Of a stretch of DNA of 64,000 nucleotides, positions 42,575-50,961 are shown piece by piece. The notes beneath the pieces are model-generated. The model ran no database searches. It saw nothing but the letters and a program-made list of their open reading frames with translations, and was not told the origin of the DNA. This stretch comes from Klenkia sesuvii (GTDB taxonomy: Bacteria; Actinomycetota; Actinomycetes; Mycobacteriales; Geodermatophilaceae). Position 1 is the stretch's first letter. Each line of letters starts with the position of its first letter. Location of the stretch: positions 1 through 64,000 of the forward strand of contig NZ_JBAPLU010000005.1 in assembly GCF_037083825.1 (NCBI RefSeq), given 5' to 3'. Both the position numbers and the translations under genes were made by a program.

Positions 42575-44679
42575 CGAGATGCGAATGCCCGGCGTCGCGC
42601 CAAGCTGGTGTCGGCCCAAGTCCCGCGCTCACTATGGTCGACAGTCTCGGCTTCCAGGCCCGTGACCATGCTGAACAGCTCACCAGAGAATGACGCGGAC
42701 GACGGTGGCGCTCCCGGCGGTCCCCCGACGATGTAGGCGAACCCGACAAGACGGGCCGCGACGTCCTCGGCGGTGAACTCCCCGGCCTCGAACCCTTCGC
42801 GAACGGCGGCCTGCAGCTCTAGGAGGAGGCCCGCTTTGTCGACGAACGCGTAGAGGAAGGGACTGCCGTCCTCACCCGGGGAGTCATCTCCCGCGCGAAG
42901 GTCGGCGAGCAGGATGGGGACGATTCGGGTGGCCTCACGTCGTAGCGCACCGCGAAGGGCCTCCTGGGTCTCTTCCCTGATGCGCTCCATCGTGGTGGTG
43001 GCTGTGGAGATGACGTGCGCGCGCCGGTAGGTCTGCTCGCAGGCGGCGAGCGACGGGTCAACGTCCGCAGTGGGGTCAGCGTCAAGCAGAAGTCGCAGCA
43101 GGTTCGCCATCCAGTATGTCGTCTGGGACTGAGAGGACGTCCATGCGGCGACGCGGTCCGGGAGCTGGTCGACCAGGCCCATGCCAGTACGCAGCAACTC
43201 CAGCGAGATCGGACCCTCTGGTGCTTCCCCCCGTGTCCAGGGTTCCTCGATGTCGGCGTAGCGAACCCGAATTTTGCTCAGCGCGAGGGTGACCTGCTCG
43301 TCGTCCTCGGCCAGGACGAGGCTGCGAAGTAGGTCGGGATGTCCGGCGGCTGCCTGAGCCAGTGCTCGGGCGATCACCGCGTCGGGGATGTCGCCCTCAG
43401 GGATGGATTGGGCGAGGTAGCGGTCGAAGTATTCGGGGTGCGCGAATCTGCCGGCCGCGGCTCGTACTGCTTGCTTTTCACCGAAGGCCGGAAACAAGGT
43501 TTGCAGGACGGCGCGAGCATCTACCCGGTCCTGACTATCCTCGACAGTGGCGAGCAGCTTCTCCCAGTCGGGTTTCGCGTCGTCGCGCGAACCAAGAACA
43601 ATCCCGCCACTCGACCCGCGGGTGAGCTCGGCCTTCCATCGTTGGAGATGCCCGAACAGATCCGGGAACTGGACCCTGAGGAAGGTGGCCAAGATGAGGT
43701 CAACATCGTTGACCTCGTCCAGGTCGTGAATGCGGAACTGCTCACGAACCTGAGCCAGGAACCGCTCGATGGCTCGTGGCGTGGTCAGTTGAGAGGGCAT
43801 CGTCGTCAGGACGACGCGCCCGAAGCGTTGCTTGTCGAAGACTGTCTCGAGCCGTTCGACAGTGACTATTTCTGTCAGTCCAGCATCGAGCATCTTGACA
43901 ATCTTGCCTGTCAGCAACGGCGGCATGCTAAGCGGGTACTGGACGATCTTCTCCATGAACGCCCGTGCACGCGCCGTCGAGACCTGGCCGCGGGATGGGT
44001 CCTGGAGTGTCTCGACCAACGTCTGCTCGTCGTAGGCGAGCAGGAAATCAACCCCTGGGAAGCGGCCGAGCAACCTGACCACTTTGAGCAGGTCTAGCAG
44101 TTCGGACGACTGTAGACGATCTATGTCGTCCACGATGATCAGGATCGGTGTACCAAGTTCCCGCAGCTCATCCGCGACCTCCTCGAACGCGACGTTCCAG
44201 GGTTTGCGAACCCGCTCCTCAATGGTGCGGCTCGCCTCGGCGATACCGGACCCCACCACGGGAATCGCGGCGGCTAGAGGCCGGGCGATCCTGGCGTAAG
44301 CGGAGATTCTCTCTCGAAGCCGTTGGGTTCCCTCGGCTCGCGGGGCGGCCGCCCCGAGGGCGGCGAAGAACTCCTCGAGTAGCGCCTCGGTCCCCGAGGT
44401 CGCCCACGGCGTGAACGACACGACGCGCCAACGACTGTCCGCCGCCGCCCCCGGCGCGGTGAGGAATGACTTGATAAGCGCGATCACAGACGACTTGCCG
44501 CTGCCCCATGCCCCCTCTAGCCCGTAGACAACGCTGGACTCGGCCGTGTGGTTTTCGTCGATCAGTCTCGCGGCATGTTCTGCGAACCACGCCCGGCCGA
44601 GCCGGTCCTGCTCGACCGAGCCAATGGGGTCGTCATGCCATCCCGGGGCATTGGGACTTCCACTATTGGACTCAGTCAC
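42541..44679 (-). CDS. KAP-family P-loop NTPase
   Basis: 712 residues. Walker A GAWGSGKSSVIALI (about 58), Walker B ILIIVDDIDRLQ (about 183), and the KAP features around them: VVSFTPWATSG after strand 2 and TPRAIERFLAQVREQF in the lid. The C-terminal 380 residues are helical and unassigned. KAP NTPases include PifA, which excludes phage T7, and many island-borne proteins of unknown role. The membrane insertion segment of classic KAP proteins may correspond to ARPLAAAIPVVGSGIAEA (about 132-150). GTG at 44679 follows TAGGCT by 7 nt, favoured over GTG 44709. Confidence 0.88.
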   Translation of the reverse strand: MTESNSGSPNAPGWHDDPIGSVEQDRLGRAWFAEHAARLIDENHTAESSVVYGLEGAWGSGKSSVIALIKSFLTAPGAAADSRWRVVSFTPWATSGTEALLEEFFAALGAAAPRAEGTQRLRERISAYARIARPLAAAIPVVGSGIAEASRTIEERVRKPWNVAFEEVADELRELGTPILIIVDDIDRLQSSELLDLLKVVRLLGRFPGVDFLLAYDEQTLVETLQDPSRGQVSTARARAFMEKIVQYPLSMPPLLTGKIVKMLDAGLTEIVTVERLETVFDKQRFGRVVLTTMPSQLTTPRAIERFLAQVREQFRIHDLDEVNDVDLILATFLRVQFPDLFGHLQRWKAELTRGSSGGIVLGSRDDAKPDWEKLLATVEDSQDRVDARAVLQTLFPAFGEKQAVRAAAGRFAHPEYFDRYLAQSIPEGDIPDAVIARALAQAAAGHPDLLRSLVLAEDDEQVTLALSKIRVRYADIEEPWTRGEAPEGPISLELLRTGMGLVDQLPDRVAAWTSSQSQTTYWMANLLRLLLDADPTADVDPSLAACEQTYRRAHVISTATTTMERIREETQEALRGALRREATRIVPILLADLRAGDDSPGEDGSPFLYAFVDKAGLLLELQAAVREGFEAGEFTAEDVAARLVGFAYIVGGPPGAPPSSASFSGELFSMVTGLEAETVDHSERGTWADTSLARRRAFASRYIKGAAVETS

Positions 44680-44686
44680 GAAATGG

Positions 44687-44692
44687 AGCCTA
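44687..44692 (-). promoter_or_regulatory. -10 box for the KAP NTPase gene
   Basis: TAGGCT on the minus strand, 7 nt before the GTG at 44679; it decides between the two possible starts. Confidence 0.4.
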
Positions 44693-45019
44693 GGGGCAGC
44701 CACCAACACGCCTCATCATGCACGGACCGCCGCCCGGGGAGCGGGCCAGGGCAACGCCTAGGTCGCGAACGTGAAAGTCCACGCGCGTCCGACAGATGAG
44801 GCCGTCCGATCGACTAGCTGTACGGGGCCTCGCACGGCGGCGTCAATCATCGGCTGTGCAGGCGGGCAGGCGGCGTACCGCTGCGAGGACTGCGACACGT
44901 CACTCGCGTTCTGGTCGACATCCGAGCGCGTCCGTCGATCGACTACCGGGGTCTCCGAGGCAGTGCGTCGTTCGGTGCTTCGTGCCGCAACGCTTGTGTT
45001 GAAGCTACATGCCAGCCCC
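44693..45019. other. gap of about 330 bp without a convincing gene
   Basis: Right edge of the island. Short open frames here show no protein-like codon pattern. A 10-bp direct repeat CGATCGACTA occurs at 44807-44816 and 44936-44945. Otherwise only the two divergent promoters are visible. Confidence 0.5.
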
Positions 45020-45025
45020 TAGGGT
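45020..45025 (+). promoter_or_regulatory. -10 box for the quinone oxidoreductase gene
   Basis: TAGGGT, 7 nt before the ATG at 45033, with TTGAAG 15 nt upstream as a weak -35. Confidence 0.4.
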
Positions 45026-45032
45026 CAGTTGC

Positions 45033-46007
45033 ATGCGTGCCGTGCAGATCACCCGCTTCGGCGGCCCAGAAGTTCTCGACGTCATCGACCTGCCGGACCC
45101 TATCTCCGGCCCGGCTCAGCAGCTCTTCAAGGTGAGTGCTGCAGGAGTTGACTTCGCAGACACCCACCAGGTCGAGGACTCCTACCTCGCCCGCCAGGAA
45201 CTGCCGCTCATCCCGGGCGCCGAGTTCGTCGGCACCCCGGTCGACGGCGGCGAGCGCGTCGTCGGCCTGCTGCTCGGGGGCGGGGGCTACGCCGACACCG
45301 TGGCCACCGACCCCCGCATGACCTGGCCGGTGCCCGAGGGCGTCACCGACGAGCAGGCGCTGTCGCTCGTCCTGCAGGGCACCACCGCCTGGCACCTGCT
45401 GCGCACCTCCACCCACCTCGTCGCGGGCGAATCGGTCGTGGTGATGGCCGGCGCAGGTGGCGTGGGCACCCTGGCGGTGCAGCTGGCCAAGCGCTGGGGC
45501 GCCGGGCGGGTCATCGCCACGGCGTCCTCCCCCGAGAAGCGGGCGCTGGCCGAGGAGCTCGGCGCCGACGCCACCGTCGACCCAGCCCTCGCCGACGACG
45601 ACCCCAAGGCCTTCACCGCCGCGCTGCGCGAGGCCAACGGCGGCCAGCGGGTGGACGTCGTCCTGGAGATGACCGGTGGCGGCGTGTTCGACGGCGCCCT
45701 GTCCGCACTCGCCCCGTTCGGCCGCATCGCCGCCTACGGCATGGCCTCGCGGCAGGCGGCCTCCGCGGTGGCCCCGGCGTCGCTCATGGGCACCAGCCGC
45801 GCCGTCGTCGGGTTCTGGCTGGCGCACTGCACCGCCCGGCCGCAGATGCTCGACGAGGCCATGACCGACCTGCTCGCGCTCACCGCCGCCGGTGACCTGC
45901 GCCCGGTGATCGGTGGCCGCTACCCGATGACCGCCGTCCGCGAGGCGCACCAGGACCTCCGCGCGCGCCGCAGCACCGGGAAGCTGGTCCTCGACCCCGC
46001 CCGCTGA
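45033..46007 (+). CDS. NADPH:quinone oxidoreductase-type dehydrogenase
   Basis: 324 residues of the medium-chain, zinc-free QOR group: MRAVQITRFGGPEVLDVIDL opening, GVDFADTHQVEDSY, cofactor loop VMAGAGGVGTLAVQLAKRWG (about 138-157) and a closing LRARRSTGKLVLDP. It would reduce quinones or enones with NADPH in the cytoplasm. Structural zinc cysteines are absent, as expected for this group. First core gene right of the island; followed by a strong hairpin. Confidence 0.92.
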   Translation: MRAVQITRFGGPEVLDVIDLPDPISGPAQQLFKVSAAGVDFADTHQVEDSYLARQELPLIPGAEFVGTPVDGGERVVGLLLGGGGYADTVATDPRMTWPVPEGVTDEQALSLVLQGTTAWHLLRTSTHLVAGESVVVMAGAGGVGTLAVQLAKRWGAGRVIATASSPEKRALAEELGADATVDPALADDDPKAFTAALREANGGQRVDVVLEMTGGGVFDGALSALAPFGRIAAYGMASRQAASAVAPASLMGTSRAVVGFWLAHCTARPQMLDEAMTDLLALTAAGDLRPVIGGRYPMTAVREAHQDLRARRSTGKLVLDPAR

Positions 46008-46024
46008 CGTCCTACCCCACCGGG

Positions 46025-46064
46025 GTCCGTCCCCCGCCACCAGATCTCGTGGCGGGGGACGGAC
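46025..46064. terminator. strong bidirectional terminator
   Basis: Perfect 16-bp stem, GTCCGTCCCCCGCCAC and its complement, with an 8-nt loop CAGATCTC, between the convergent quinone oxidoreductase and VWA genes. Confidence 0.85.
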
Positions 46065-46106
46065 CTTCGTGCACCCCCCTGATCGACGCTGCGGGACGGG
46101 CGGTGG

Positions 46107-47063
46107 CTACAGCAACCGGTTGGTCCAGAGCAGGGACAGCACGACCCCCAGGAAGGCGACGAGCACCCCGCCGCGGACGAACCACGGGCTGATGTCCTGC
46201 GGCTCGGTGGTGTAGCCGATCTGGCTGCCCAGGTCGGCGTAGACCTGCTCCAGCTCCGAGGCACTGGCCGCCTCGGAGTAGCTGCCGCCGGTCTCGTCGG
46301 CGATCTGCTCCAGGGTGGCCCGGTCCACCGGCACCGGCTGCTGCTGACCCTGGATCTCGACGCTGCCGAAGTCGGTGCCGAAGGCGATGGTGGAGACCGG
46401 CACCTCGGCGGCGATCGCCGACTGCACCGCCTCCTCCGGCTCGCTGCCCTGCGTGCTGAACCCGTCGGACAGCAGGACCACCCGCGCCGGCGGCGGGGTC
46501 TCCCCAGCGTCGGAGAGGGTCGAGGTGAAGTTCTGGATCGCCGTCAACGAGGTGAGGATGGCGTCGCCGATGGCGGTGGCCTCGTCGAGCTGCAGGTTGT
46601 CGATGGCGGTGCTGACCTGCTGGCGGTCGACGGTGGGCGGCACGAGGGTGGTCGCCCGGCCGGAGAACGACACCAGCCCCAGGTTGATCCGTGGCGGCAG
46701 GATCTCCACGAACTCCTTGGCCGCGGTCTTCATCGCCTCGAACCGGCTGGGCTCGACGTCGGTGGCCTGCATCGACAGCGAGACGTCGAGCGCCAGCACG
46801 ATCGTGGCCCGCTCGCGCGGCACCCGGACCTCGGTGGAGGGCTGGGCCAGCGACAGCACGAACGCCCCCAGCGCGAGCGCCACCAGGCCGAAGGCGAGGT
46901 GCCGGCGCCACCCCGGCCGCCTGGGCACCAGCGAACCCAGCAGTGCCACGTTGGTGAACCGGGCGGCGTACTTCTGCCGACGGCGCTGCAGCAGGACGTA
47001 GAGGCCGACCAGCGCCACGACGGCGAGCAGGCCGAGCAGCCACCACGGGGCCTGGAAGCTCAT
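46107..47063 (-). CDS. VWA-domain membrane protein (BatA-like)
   Basis: 318 residues: two N-terminal membrane helices (about 8-25 and 55-72), a von Willebrand A domain with the MIDAS motif ALDVSLSM (about 92) and the later Thr and Asp positions, and a C-terminal helix SPWFVRGGVLVAFLGVVLSL. Together with the MoxR ATPase and DUF58 protein upstream it forms the typical MoxR-DUF58-VWA set, thought to act as a chaperone-like system for envelope or metalloprotein assembly. Its ATG overlaps the DUF58 stop (ATGA). Confidence 0.92.
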   Translation of the reverse strand: MSFQAPWWLLGLLAVVALVGLYVLLQRRRQKYAARFTNVALLGSLVPRRPGWRRHLAFGLVALALGAFVLSLAQPSTEVRVPRERATIVLALDVSLSMQATDVEPSRFEAMKTAAKEFVEILPPRINLGLVSFSGRATTLVPPTVDRQQVSTAIDNLQLDEATAIGDAILTSLTAIQNFTSTLSDAGETPPPARVVLLSDGFSTQGSEPEEAVQSAIAAEVPVSTIAFGTDFGSVEIQGQQQPVPVDRATLEQIADETGGSYSEAASASELEQVYADLGSQIGYTTEPQDISPWFVRGGVLVAFLGVVLSLLWTNRLL

Positions 47064-47995
47064 CCGACCGCACCCCCGGCCCGGCGGCGGTCGGCGACGA
47101 ACCGCACGACGTCGGCCACCCAGTCGCGGTCGGTGCGCAGCCGCAGGTGGCCGGCCCCGACCCGGCGCAGCGCGCGGGCGATCTGCTCCCGCTGGGCGGC
47201 GGCACCCGCGGCGAACCGCCGGCGCACCTCGTCGTCCCCCGTGGGCACCTCCAGGGTCTGCCCGCTCTCGGGGTCGACCACGGTGAGCAGCCCGACGTCG
47301 GCCAGCTCGAGCTCGCGCGGGTCGACCACCTCGACGGCCAGCAGCTCGTGGCGCACCGACAGCGCGCGCAACGGCGCCTCCCAGTCGGCGTCGCCCAGGA
47401 AGTCCGAGACGACGCACACCAGACCGCGCCGGCGGGGTGGACGGCGCAGCGAGTCCAGCGCCGCCGCCAGGTCACCCCGCCGTCCGCCCTCGGCCCGTGG
47501 CGTGGCCACCACCTGGCGCAGCATGCGGTCGGCGGCCAGCCGCCCGGGCAGCGCCGGGTAGCGGTCGACCCGCTCGCCGGTGGTCACGACCGCGCCCAGG
47601 CGGTTGCCGTCGCGCACCGTGAGGTGCCCGACGGCGGCCAGGCCGGCGATGGCCAGGTCACGCTTCTCGCAGTCGGCCGTGCCGAAGTCCAGCGACGCCG
47701 AGAGGTCGAGCACCACCCACGTCTCGAGCTCGCGGTCGGCGATGGTCTCGCGGACGTAGGGGGTCTGCGTGCGCGCGGTGACGAACCAGTCCATGCGCCG
47801 GACGTCGTCGCCGGGGTGGTAGGGCCGGGAGTCCCCGGCCTCGGTGCCCGACCCGGGCACCAGCCCCAGGTGGTCGCCCTGCAGCAACCCGTCCAGCCGC
47901 CGCCGCACCGTCAGCTCCAGACGGCGCAGCAGGACGTCGGCGTCCCCGCCGGCCCCGAACCGGGTGGGCGGCGGTACGGCGCGGGGCCCCGTCAC
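47060..47995 (-). CDS. DUF58 domain protein
   Basis: 311 residues with the DUF58 signature GDDVRRMDWFVTARTQTPYV (about 80-100) and the WVVLDLSASLDFG strand (about 112), a VWA-like fold with DxSxS. It bridges the MoxR ATPase and the membrane VWA protein. Start GTG at 47995 overlaps the MoxR stop (GTGA), and its stop overlaps the VWA start, so the three are one translationally coupled operon. Confidence 0.92.
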   Translation of the reverse strand: MTGPRAVPPPTRFGAGGDADVLLRRLELTVRRRLDGLLQGDHLGLVPGSGTEAGDSRPYHPGDDVRRMDWFVTARTQTPYVRETIADRELETWVVLDLSASLDFGTADCEKRDLAIAGLAAVGHLTVRDGNRLGAVVTTGERVDRYPALPGRLAADRMLRQVVATPRAEGGRRGDLAAALDSLRRPPRRRGLVCVVSDFLGDADWEAPLRALSVRHELLAVEVVDPRELELADVGLLTVVDPESGQTLEVPTGDDEVRRRFAAGAAAQREQIARALRRVGAGHLRLRTDRDWVADVVRFVADRRRAGGAVG

Positions 47996-49131
47996 GCCGA
48001 CTGCGGGCCCTGCGGCTGCTGCCCCTGCGGCCCCTGCGGCGCCTGCATCCCCCACGGGCCCTGCGGGACCTGCGGGCCCCCCGGCGAGGCCGGCCCGAAG
48101 CCGCCGGCCCGCTGCCGCGGGGACACCTGCGGCAGCGGCACGCTCTGCACGATCCGCTTGACCACGTGGTCGGCCGGCACCCCGTCGGCCAGCGCGTCGT
48201 AGGACAGCACCAACCGGTGCCGCAGCACGTCGGCGGTGATGTCCAGGACGTCCTGCGGCAGCACGTAGTCGCGCCCGCGCACCAGCGCCAGGGCCCGGCT
48301 GGCCGACACCAGGCCCAGCGTGGCGCGGGGGCTGGCGCCGTAGGTCACCCAGTTCGCCACGTCGGCCATGCCGTGCTCGCGCGGGGCCCGGGTGGCCACC
48401 ACCAGCCGGACGACGTAGTCGACCAGTGCGTGGTGCACGAAGACGCCGGACGCCGTCCGCTGCAGCCGGCGCAGGTCGTCGCCGCCGAGCACGGTCTCGG
48501 CCTGCGGGGGGTACGCACCCATGCGGTAGACGATCTCCCGCTCCTCCTCGGGGCTGGGGTAGTCCACCAGCACCTTCATGAGGAAGCGGTCGCGCTGGGC
48601 CTCGGGCAGCTGGTAGACGCCCTCGCTCTCGATCGGGTTCTGTGTGGCCAGCACCAGGAAGGGGTCGGGCAGCGGGTGGGTGACGCCACCGATGGACACC
48701 TGGCGCTCGGCCATGACCTCCAGCAGCGCCGACTGCACCTTGGCCGGGGCCCGGTTGATCTCGTCGGTGAGCACGAAGTTGGCGAACACCGGACCCAGCT
48801 CGGTGTCGAACGAGTCGCGGCCGGCCTTGTAGATCCGGGTGCCGATGATGTCGGCCGGCACCAGGTCGGGGGTGAACTGCAGGCGGGCGAACGACCCCCC
48901 GACTGCGGTCGCCAGGGTCTCCACCGCGAGGGTCTTCGCCACCCCGGGCACGCCTTCGAGCAGCACGTGGCCCCGGGCGAGCAGGCCGACCAGCATCCGC
49001 TCGACGAGCCGCTCCTGGCCGACGATCACCCGCTTGACCTCGAAGAGCACCCGCTCGAGCAGGGCGGCGTCGGTGGCCGGGGGGACGTGCTGCTGGGTCG
49101 GTGCGGGCGAGCTGCTGGCAGCGCTGGTCAC
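47992..49131 (-). CDS. MoxR-family AAA ATPase
   Basis: 379 residues. AAA_3 features: Walker A LLEGVPGVAKTLAVETLA (about 58-75), LQFTPDLVPADIIGTRIY, Walker B ANFVLTDEINRAPAKVQSAL, and LATQNPIESEGVYQLPEAQRDRF (shortened here). After the lid domain comes an unusual 35-residue tail rich in Pro, Gln and Gly (PQVPQGPWGMQAPQGPQGQ). The GTG at 49131 has GGGAG close by. First gene of the MoxR-DUF58-VWA operon. Confidence 0.92.
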   Translation of the reverse strand: MTSAASSSPAPTQQHVPPATDAALLERVLFEVKRVIVGQERLVERMLVGLLARGHVLLEGVPGVAKTLAVETLATAVGGSFARLQFTPDLVPADIIGTRIYKAGRDSFDTELGPVFANFVLTDEINRAPAKVQSALLEVMAERQVSIGGVTHPLPDPFLVLATQNPIESEGVYQLPEAQRDRFLMKVLVDYPSPEEEREIVYRMGAYPPQAETVLGGDDLRRLQRTASGVFVHHALVDYVVRLVVATRAPREHGMADVANWVTYGASPRATLGLVSASRALALVRGRDYVLPQDVLDITADVLRHRLVLSYDALADGVPADHVVKRIVQSVPLPQVSPRQRAGGFGPASPGGPQVPQGPWGMQAPQGPQGQQPQGPQSA

Positions 49132-49261
49132 GTGGCTCCCTGGTCGAGGCGGCGGGGCTGGTGTCGGACTGGACGACCCGTCGTCCAGTGTCCTACACCG
49201 GCCCGGTCGGCGACTGCTGGCGCTGTCCCGGTGACCCCCGCTGCTGCTACCGTGGACCACG

Positions 49262-49293
49262 CGTCGGGCAGCTCCCCCCGTGGCTGCCCGACG
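49262..49293. terminator. hairpin in the gap between the NlpC/P60 and MoxR genes
   Basis: Perfect 10-bp arms CGTCGGGCAG and CTGCCCGACG with a 12-nt loop. Lies 3' of the larger hairpin at 49304-49403 for minus-strand transcripts. Confidence 0.45.
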
Positions 49294-49303
49294 CCCGACG
49301 TGC

Positions 49304-49403
49304 GAGAGGGCCCGGACCGCCGCAGCGGGACCGGCCCCCCGGTGTGGGCCCCCCCCCCGCGGTGCTTGTGGGGCGGTACCGCTGCGGCGGTCCCGGCCCT
49401 CTC
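49304..49403. terminator. long 25-bp-stem hairpin after the NlpC/P60 gene
   Basis: 49304-49328 pairs with 49379-49403 over 25 bp with a single mismatch; the 50-nt loop is itself C/G-rich. It starts 19 nt after the stop of the NlpC/P60 gene (minus strand). Adjacent, 49401-49414 and 49415-49428 are a 14-bp direct repeat crossing the stop codon. Confidence 0.6.
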
Positions 49404-49421
49404 GTCGTCAGGCGCTCGTCG

Positions 49422-50807
49422 TCAGGCGCTGGGACGCACGGCCCCGAAGTAGGTGGAACCGAAGCGCATGGTGCTGACCGTGACCTGCTGCCCACTGGTG
49501 GGTGCCTCGATCATCTGGTTGCCGCCGATGTAGATCGCGACGTGGAAGATCGAGGTGTAGTCGGAGCGGTTGTTGCCCCAGAACACCAGGTCGCCCGGCT
49601 CGAGGGAGGTCGAGCTGACCTGGCGGTCGCGGAAGTTCCACCACTGGGCCCGGCTGGTGCCGCCGATGCGGATGCCGGCCTGGGCGTAGGCGTACTCGGT
49701 CAGGCCGGAGCAGTCGAAGCCCCACACGCCGGCGTCCTCGCCGATGCCGTTGCTGGGCCCGTTGGCGCCCCCGCCGCCCCAGGAGTACCAGATGCCCAGC
49801 TGCGTGCGGGCCGCGCTGATGGCCCGCTGGGCGGTCGAGGCCGAGGGCGCCCCGGCAACGCCGGTCGAGCCGGTCGAGCCGGTCGAGCCGGTGGACCCCG
49901 TCGAGCCGCCCGAACCCGTCGACCCGGTCGACCCCGTCGATCCCGTGGAACCCGTCGAGGGGCGACTCGTCGACGGCGTCGACGTCACGACCTGGGTGGT
50001 CGGACGGGTCGCGACGGCGGTCGCTGCGGCCCGTGCCGCGGCGGCCTGCTGCTCGGCGACCTGCCGGGCACCCTGCATCCCGTAGAGGGTCTGCTGCGCC
50101 GCGGTCAGCTGGGCCTGCAGGTCGGCGGTCTGCGCCGACAACGCCTCGGCCTGCGCCCGGGCAGCGGACTCCTGGCTCTGCGCGGCGGCCAGCGACTGCT
50201 CGGCCTCGGCCTGCAGCGTGGTGGCCTCGGTGAGGGCGGTGGCCGCCTCGGTGCGGGCCTGCTCGGCCTGCCCCTGCAGCACGGTCAGCTGGTCGAGCAC
50301 GTCGGAGCGGTCCGAGCCGGCCGCCTCGAGCAGCGCCGCCCGCTCGAGGAACTCGGTCGGGCTGCCGGAGGTGAGCAACGAGGTGAAACCGGGGCTGGTG
50401 GACCCGTCCATGTAGCTGCTGCGGGCGAAGTCGTCGACGGCGTCCTGCCCCTGGGCGCGCGCCACCACGGCCGCGTCGGAGGCCGCGACGGCGGCATCGG
50501 AGTCGGCCTGGGCCTGCGCGGCGACGGCCTTCTTGTCCTCGTAGTCCTGCAGCGCGATCTGGGCCTGCTGGTGCGCGGCGTCGGCCGAGGACTGCGCCGC
50601 CGCCAGCTGGGCGGTGATCGCGCCGACCGCCGCGGCGGCCTGGTCACGGGCCGAGGCGGCGCCGGCGAGCTGGCTGTCGGTGGGGTTCTGCGGCGCGGCC
50701 TGCGCCGTCCCCGGCGCGATCCCGGCGGCGAGCGCCGCAGCCAGCAGCAGACCCCCCGTGCGGACGGCGACCCGGCTCCGGACCTTGCTGGCGTTCGTGC
50801 TGCGCAC
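49422..50807 (-). CDS. secreted NlpC/P60 peptidoglycan endopeptidase with coiled coil
   Basis: 461 residues. A signal peptide ends at GTAQAAP (about 32), followed by a long alanine/glutamine-rich coiled coil (about 40-270), a low-complexity linker of (Ser-Thr-Gly) repeats (about 295-330), and a C-terminal NlpC/P60 domain with Cys366 in GFDCSGLTEYAY and His near 421 in FHVAIYIG. This is the RipA/PcsB-like layout of enzymes that cleave stem peptides during cell separation; the coiled coil probably holds it inactive until activated. GTG start follows a GGAG site. Confidence 0.92.
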   Translation of the reverse strand: MRSTNASKVRSRVAVRTGGLLLAAALAAGIAPGTAQAAPQNPTDSQLAGAASARDQAAAAVGAITAQLAAAQSSADAAHQQAQIALQDYEDKKAVAAQAQADSDAAVAASDAAVVARAQGQDAVDDFARSSYMDGSTSPGFTSLLTSGSPTEFLERAALLEAAGSDRSDVLDQLTVLQGQAEQARTEAATALTEATTLQAEAEQSLAAAQSQESAARAQAEALSAQTADLQAQLTAAQQTLYGMQGARQVAEQQAAAARAAATAVATRPTTQVVTSTPSTSRPSTGSTGSTGSTGSTGSGGSTGSTGSTGSTGSTGVAGAPSASTAQRAISAARTQLGIWYSWGGGGANGPSNGIGEDAGVWGFDCSGLTEYAYAQAGIRIGGTSRAQWWNFRDRQVSSTSLEPGDLVFWGNNRSDYTSIFHVAIYIGGNQMIEAPTSGQQVTVSTMRFGSTYFGAVRPSA

Positions 50808-50961
50808 CGGTTGACAACTCCCCTGCGCCCGCGGCGGCCCGTGGCACGTCCCCGGGACCGCGGTGCGCGTTCGACCACGGAGCACCACCGCGCGGTGGCG
50901 CCGCAGAGGGAGTCGTCGCAGGTGGGTGGCGACTTGACCGGTCCCACCCGATGGAGGGAGG

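Larger units (their letters stand above)
32855..44950. other. accessory island (defence genes, toxin, insertion sequences)
   Basis: Stretch between the broken exonuclease III gene and the quinone oxidoreductase. It contains an AAA ATPase/subtilase pair, RHS toxin and immunity candidate, KAP NTPase and four insertion-sequence pieces. The interior, especially 34500-35900 and 37400-39750, is visibly poorer in GC and in GC-ending codons than either flank. No integrase gene, tRNA or flanking direct repeat was found, so how it entered is unknown; borders are approximate. Confidence 0.75.

Noticed and set aside
32855..44950. Island borders as an integrated element with att sites
   Set aside because: No integrase, no tRNA and no flanking direct repeat could be found, so integration at an att site is not supported.
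44771..45022. An 83-residue frame at the right edge of the island with CxxC pairs
   Set aside because: No ribosome-binding site or homologous pattern, and codon positions show no coding bias.
49860..49960. GTCGA/GAGCC-rich repeats as a CRISPR-like array
   Set aside because: They are the coding form of the Ser-Thr-Gly linker in the NlpC/P60 protein, with no spacers.
50808..50961. Possible c-di-AMP (ydaO-type) riboswitch before the NlpC/P60 gene
   Set aside because: Such riboswitches often precede actinobacterial cell-wall hydrolases, but the conserved core elements are not present in this 154-bp leader.
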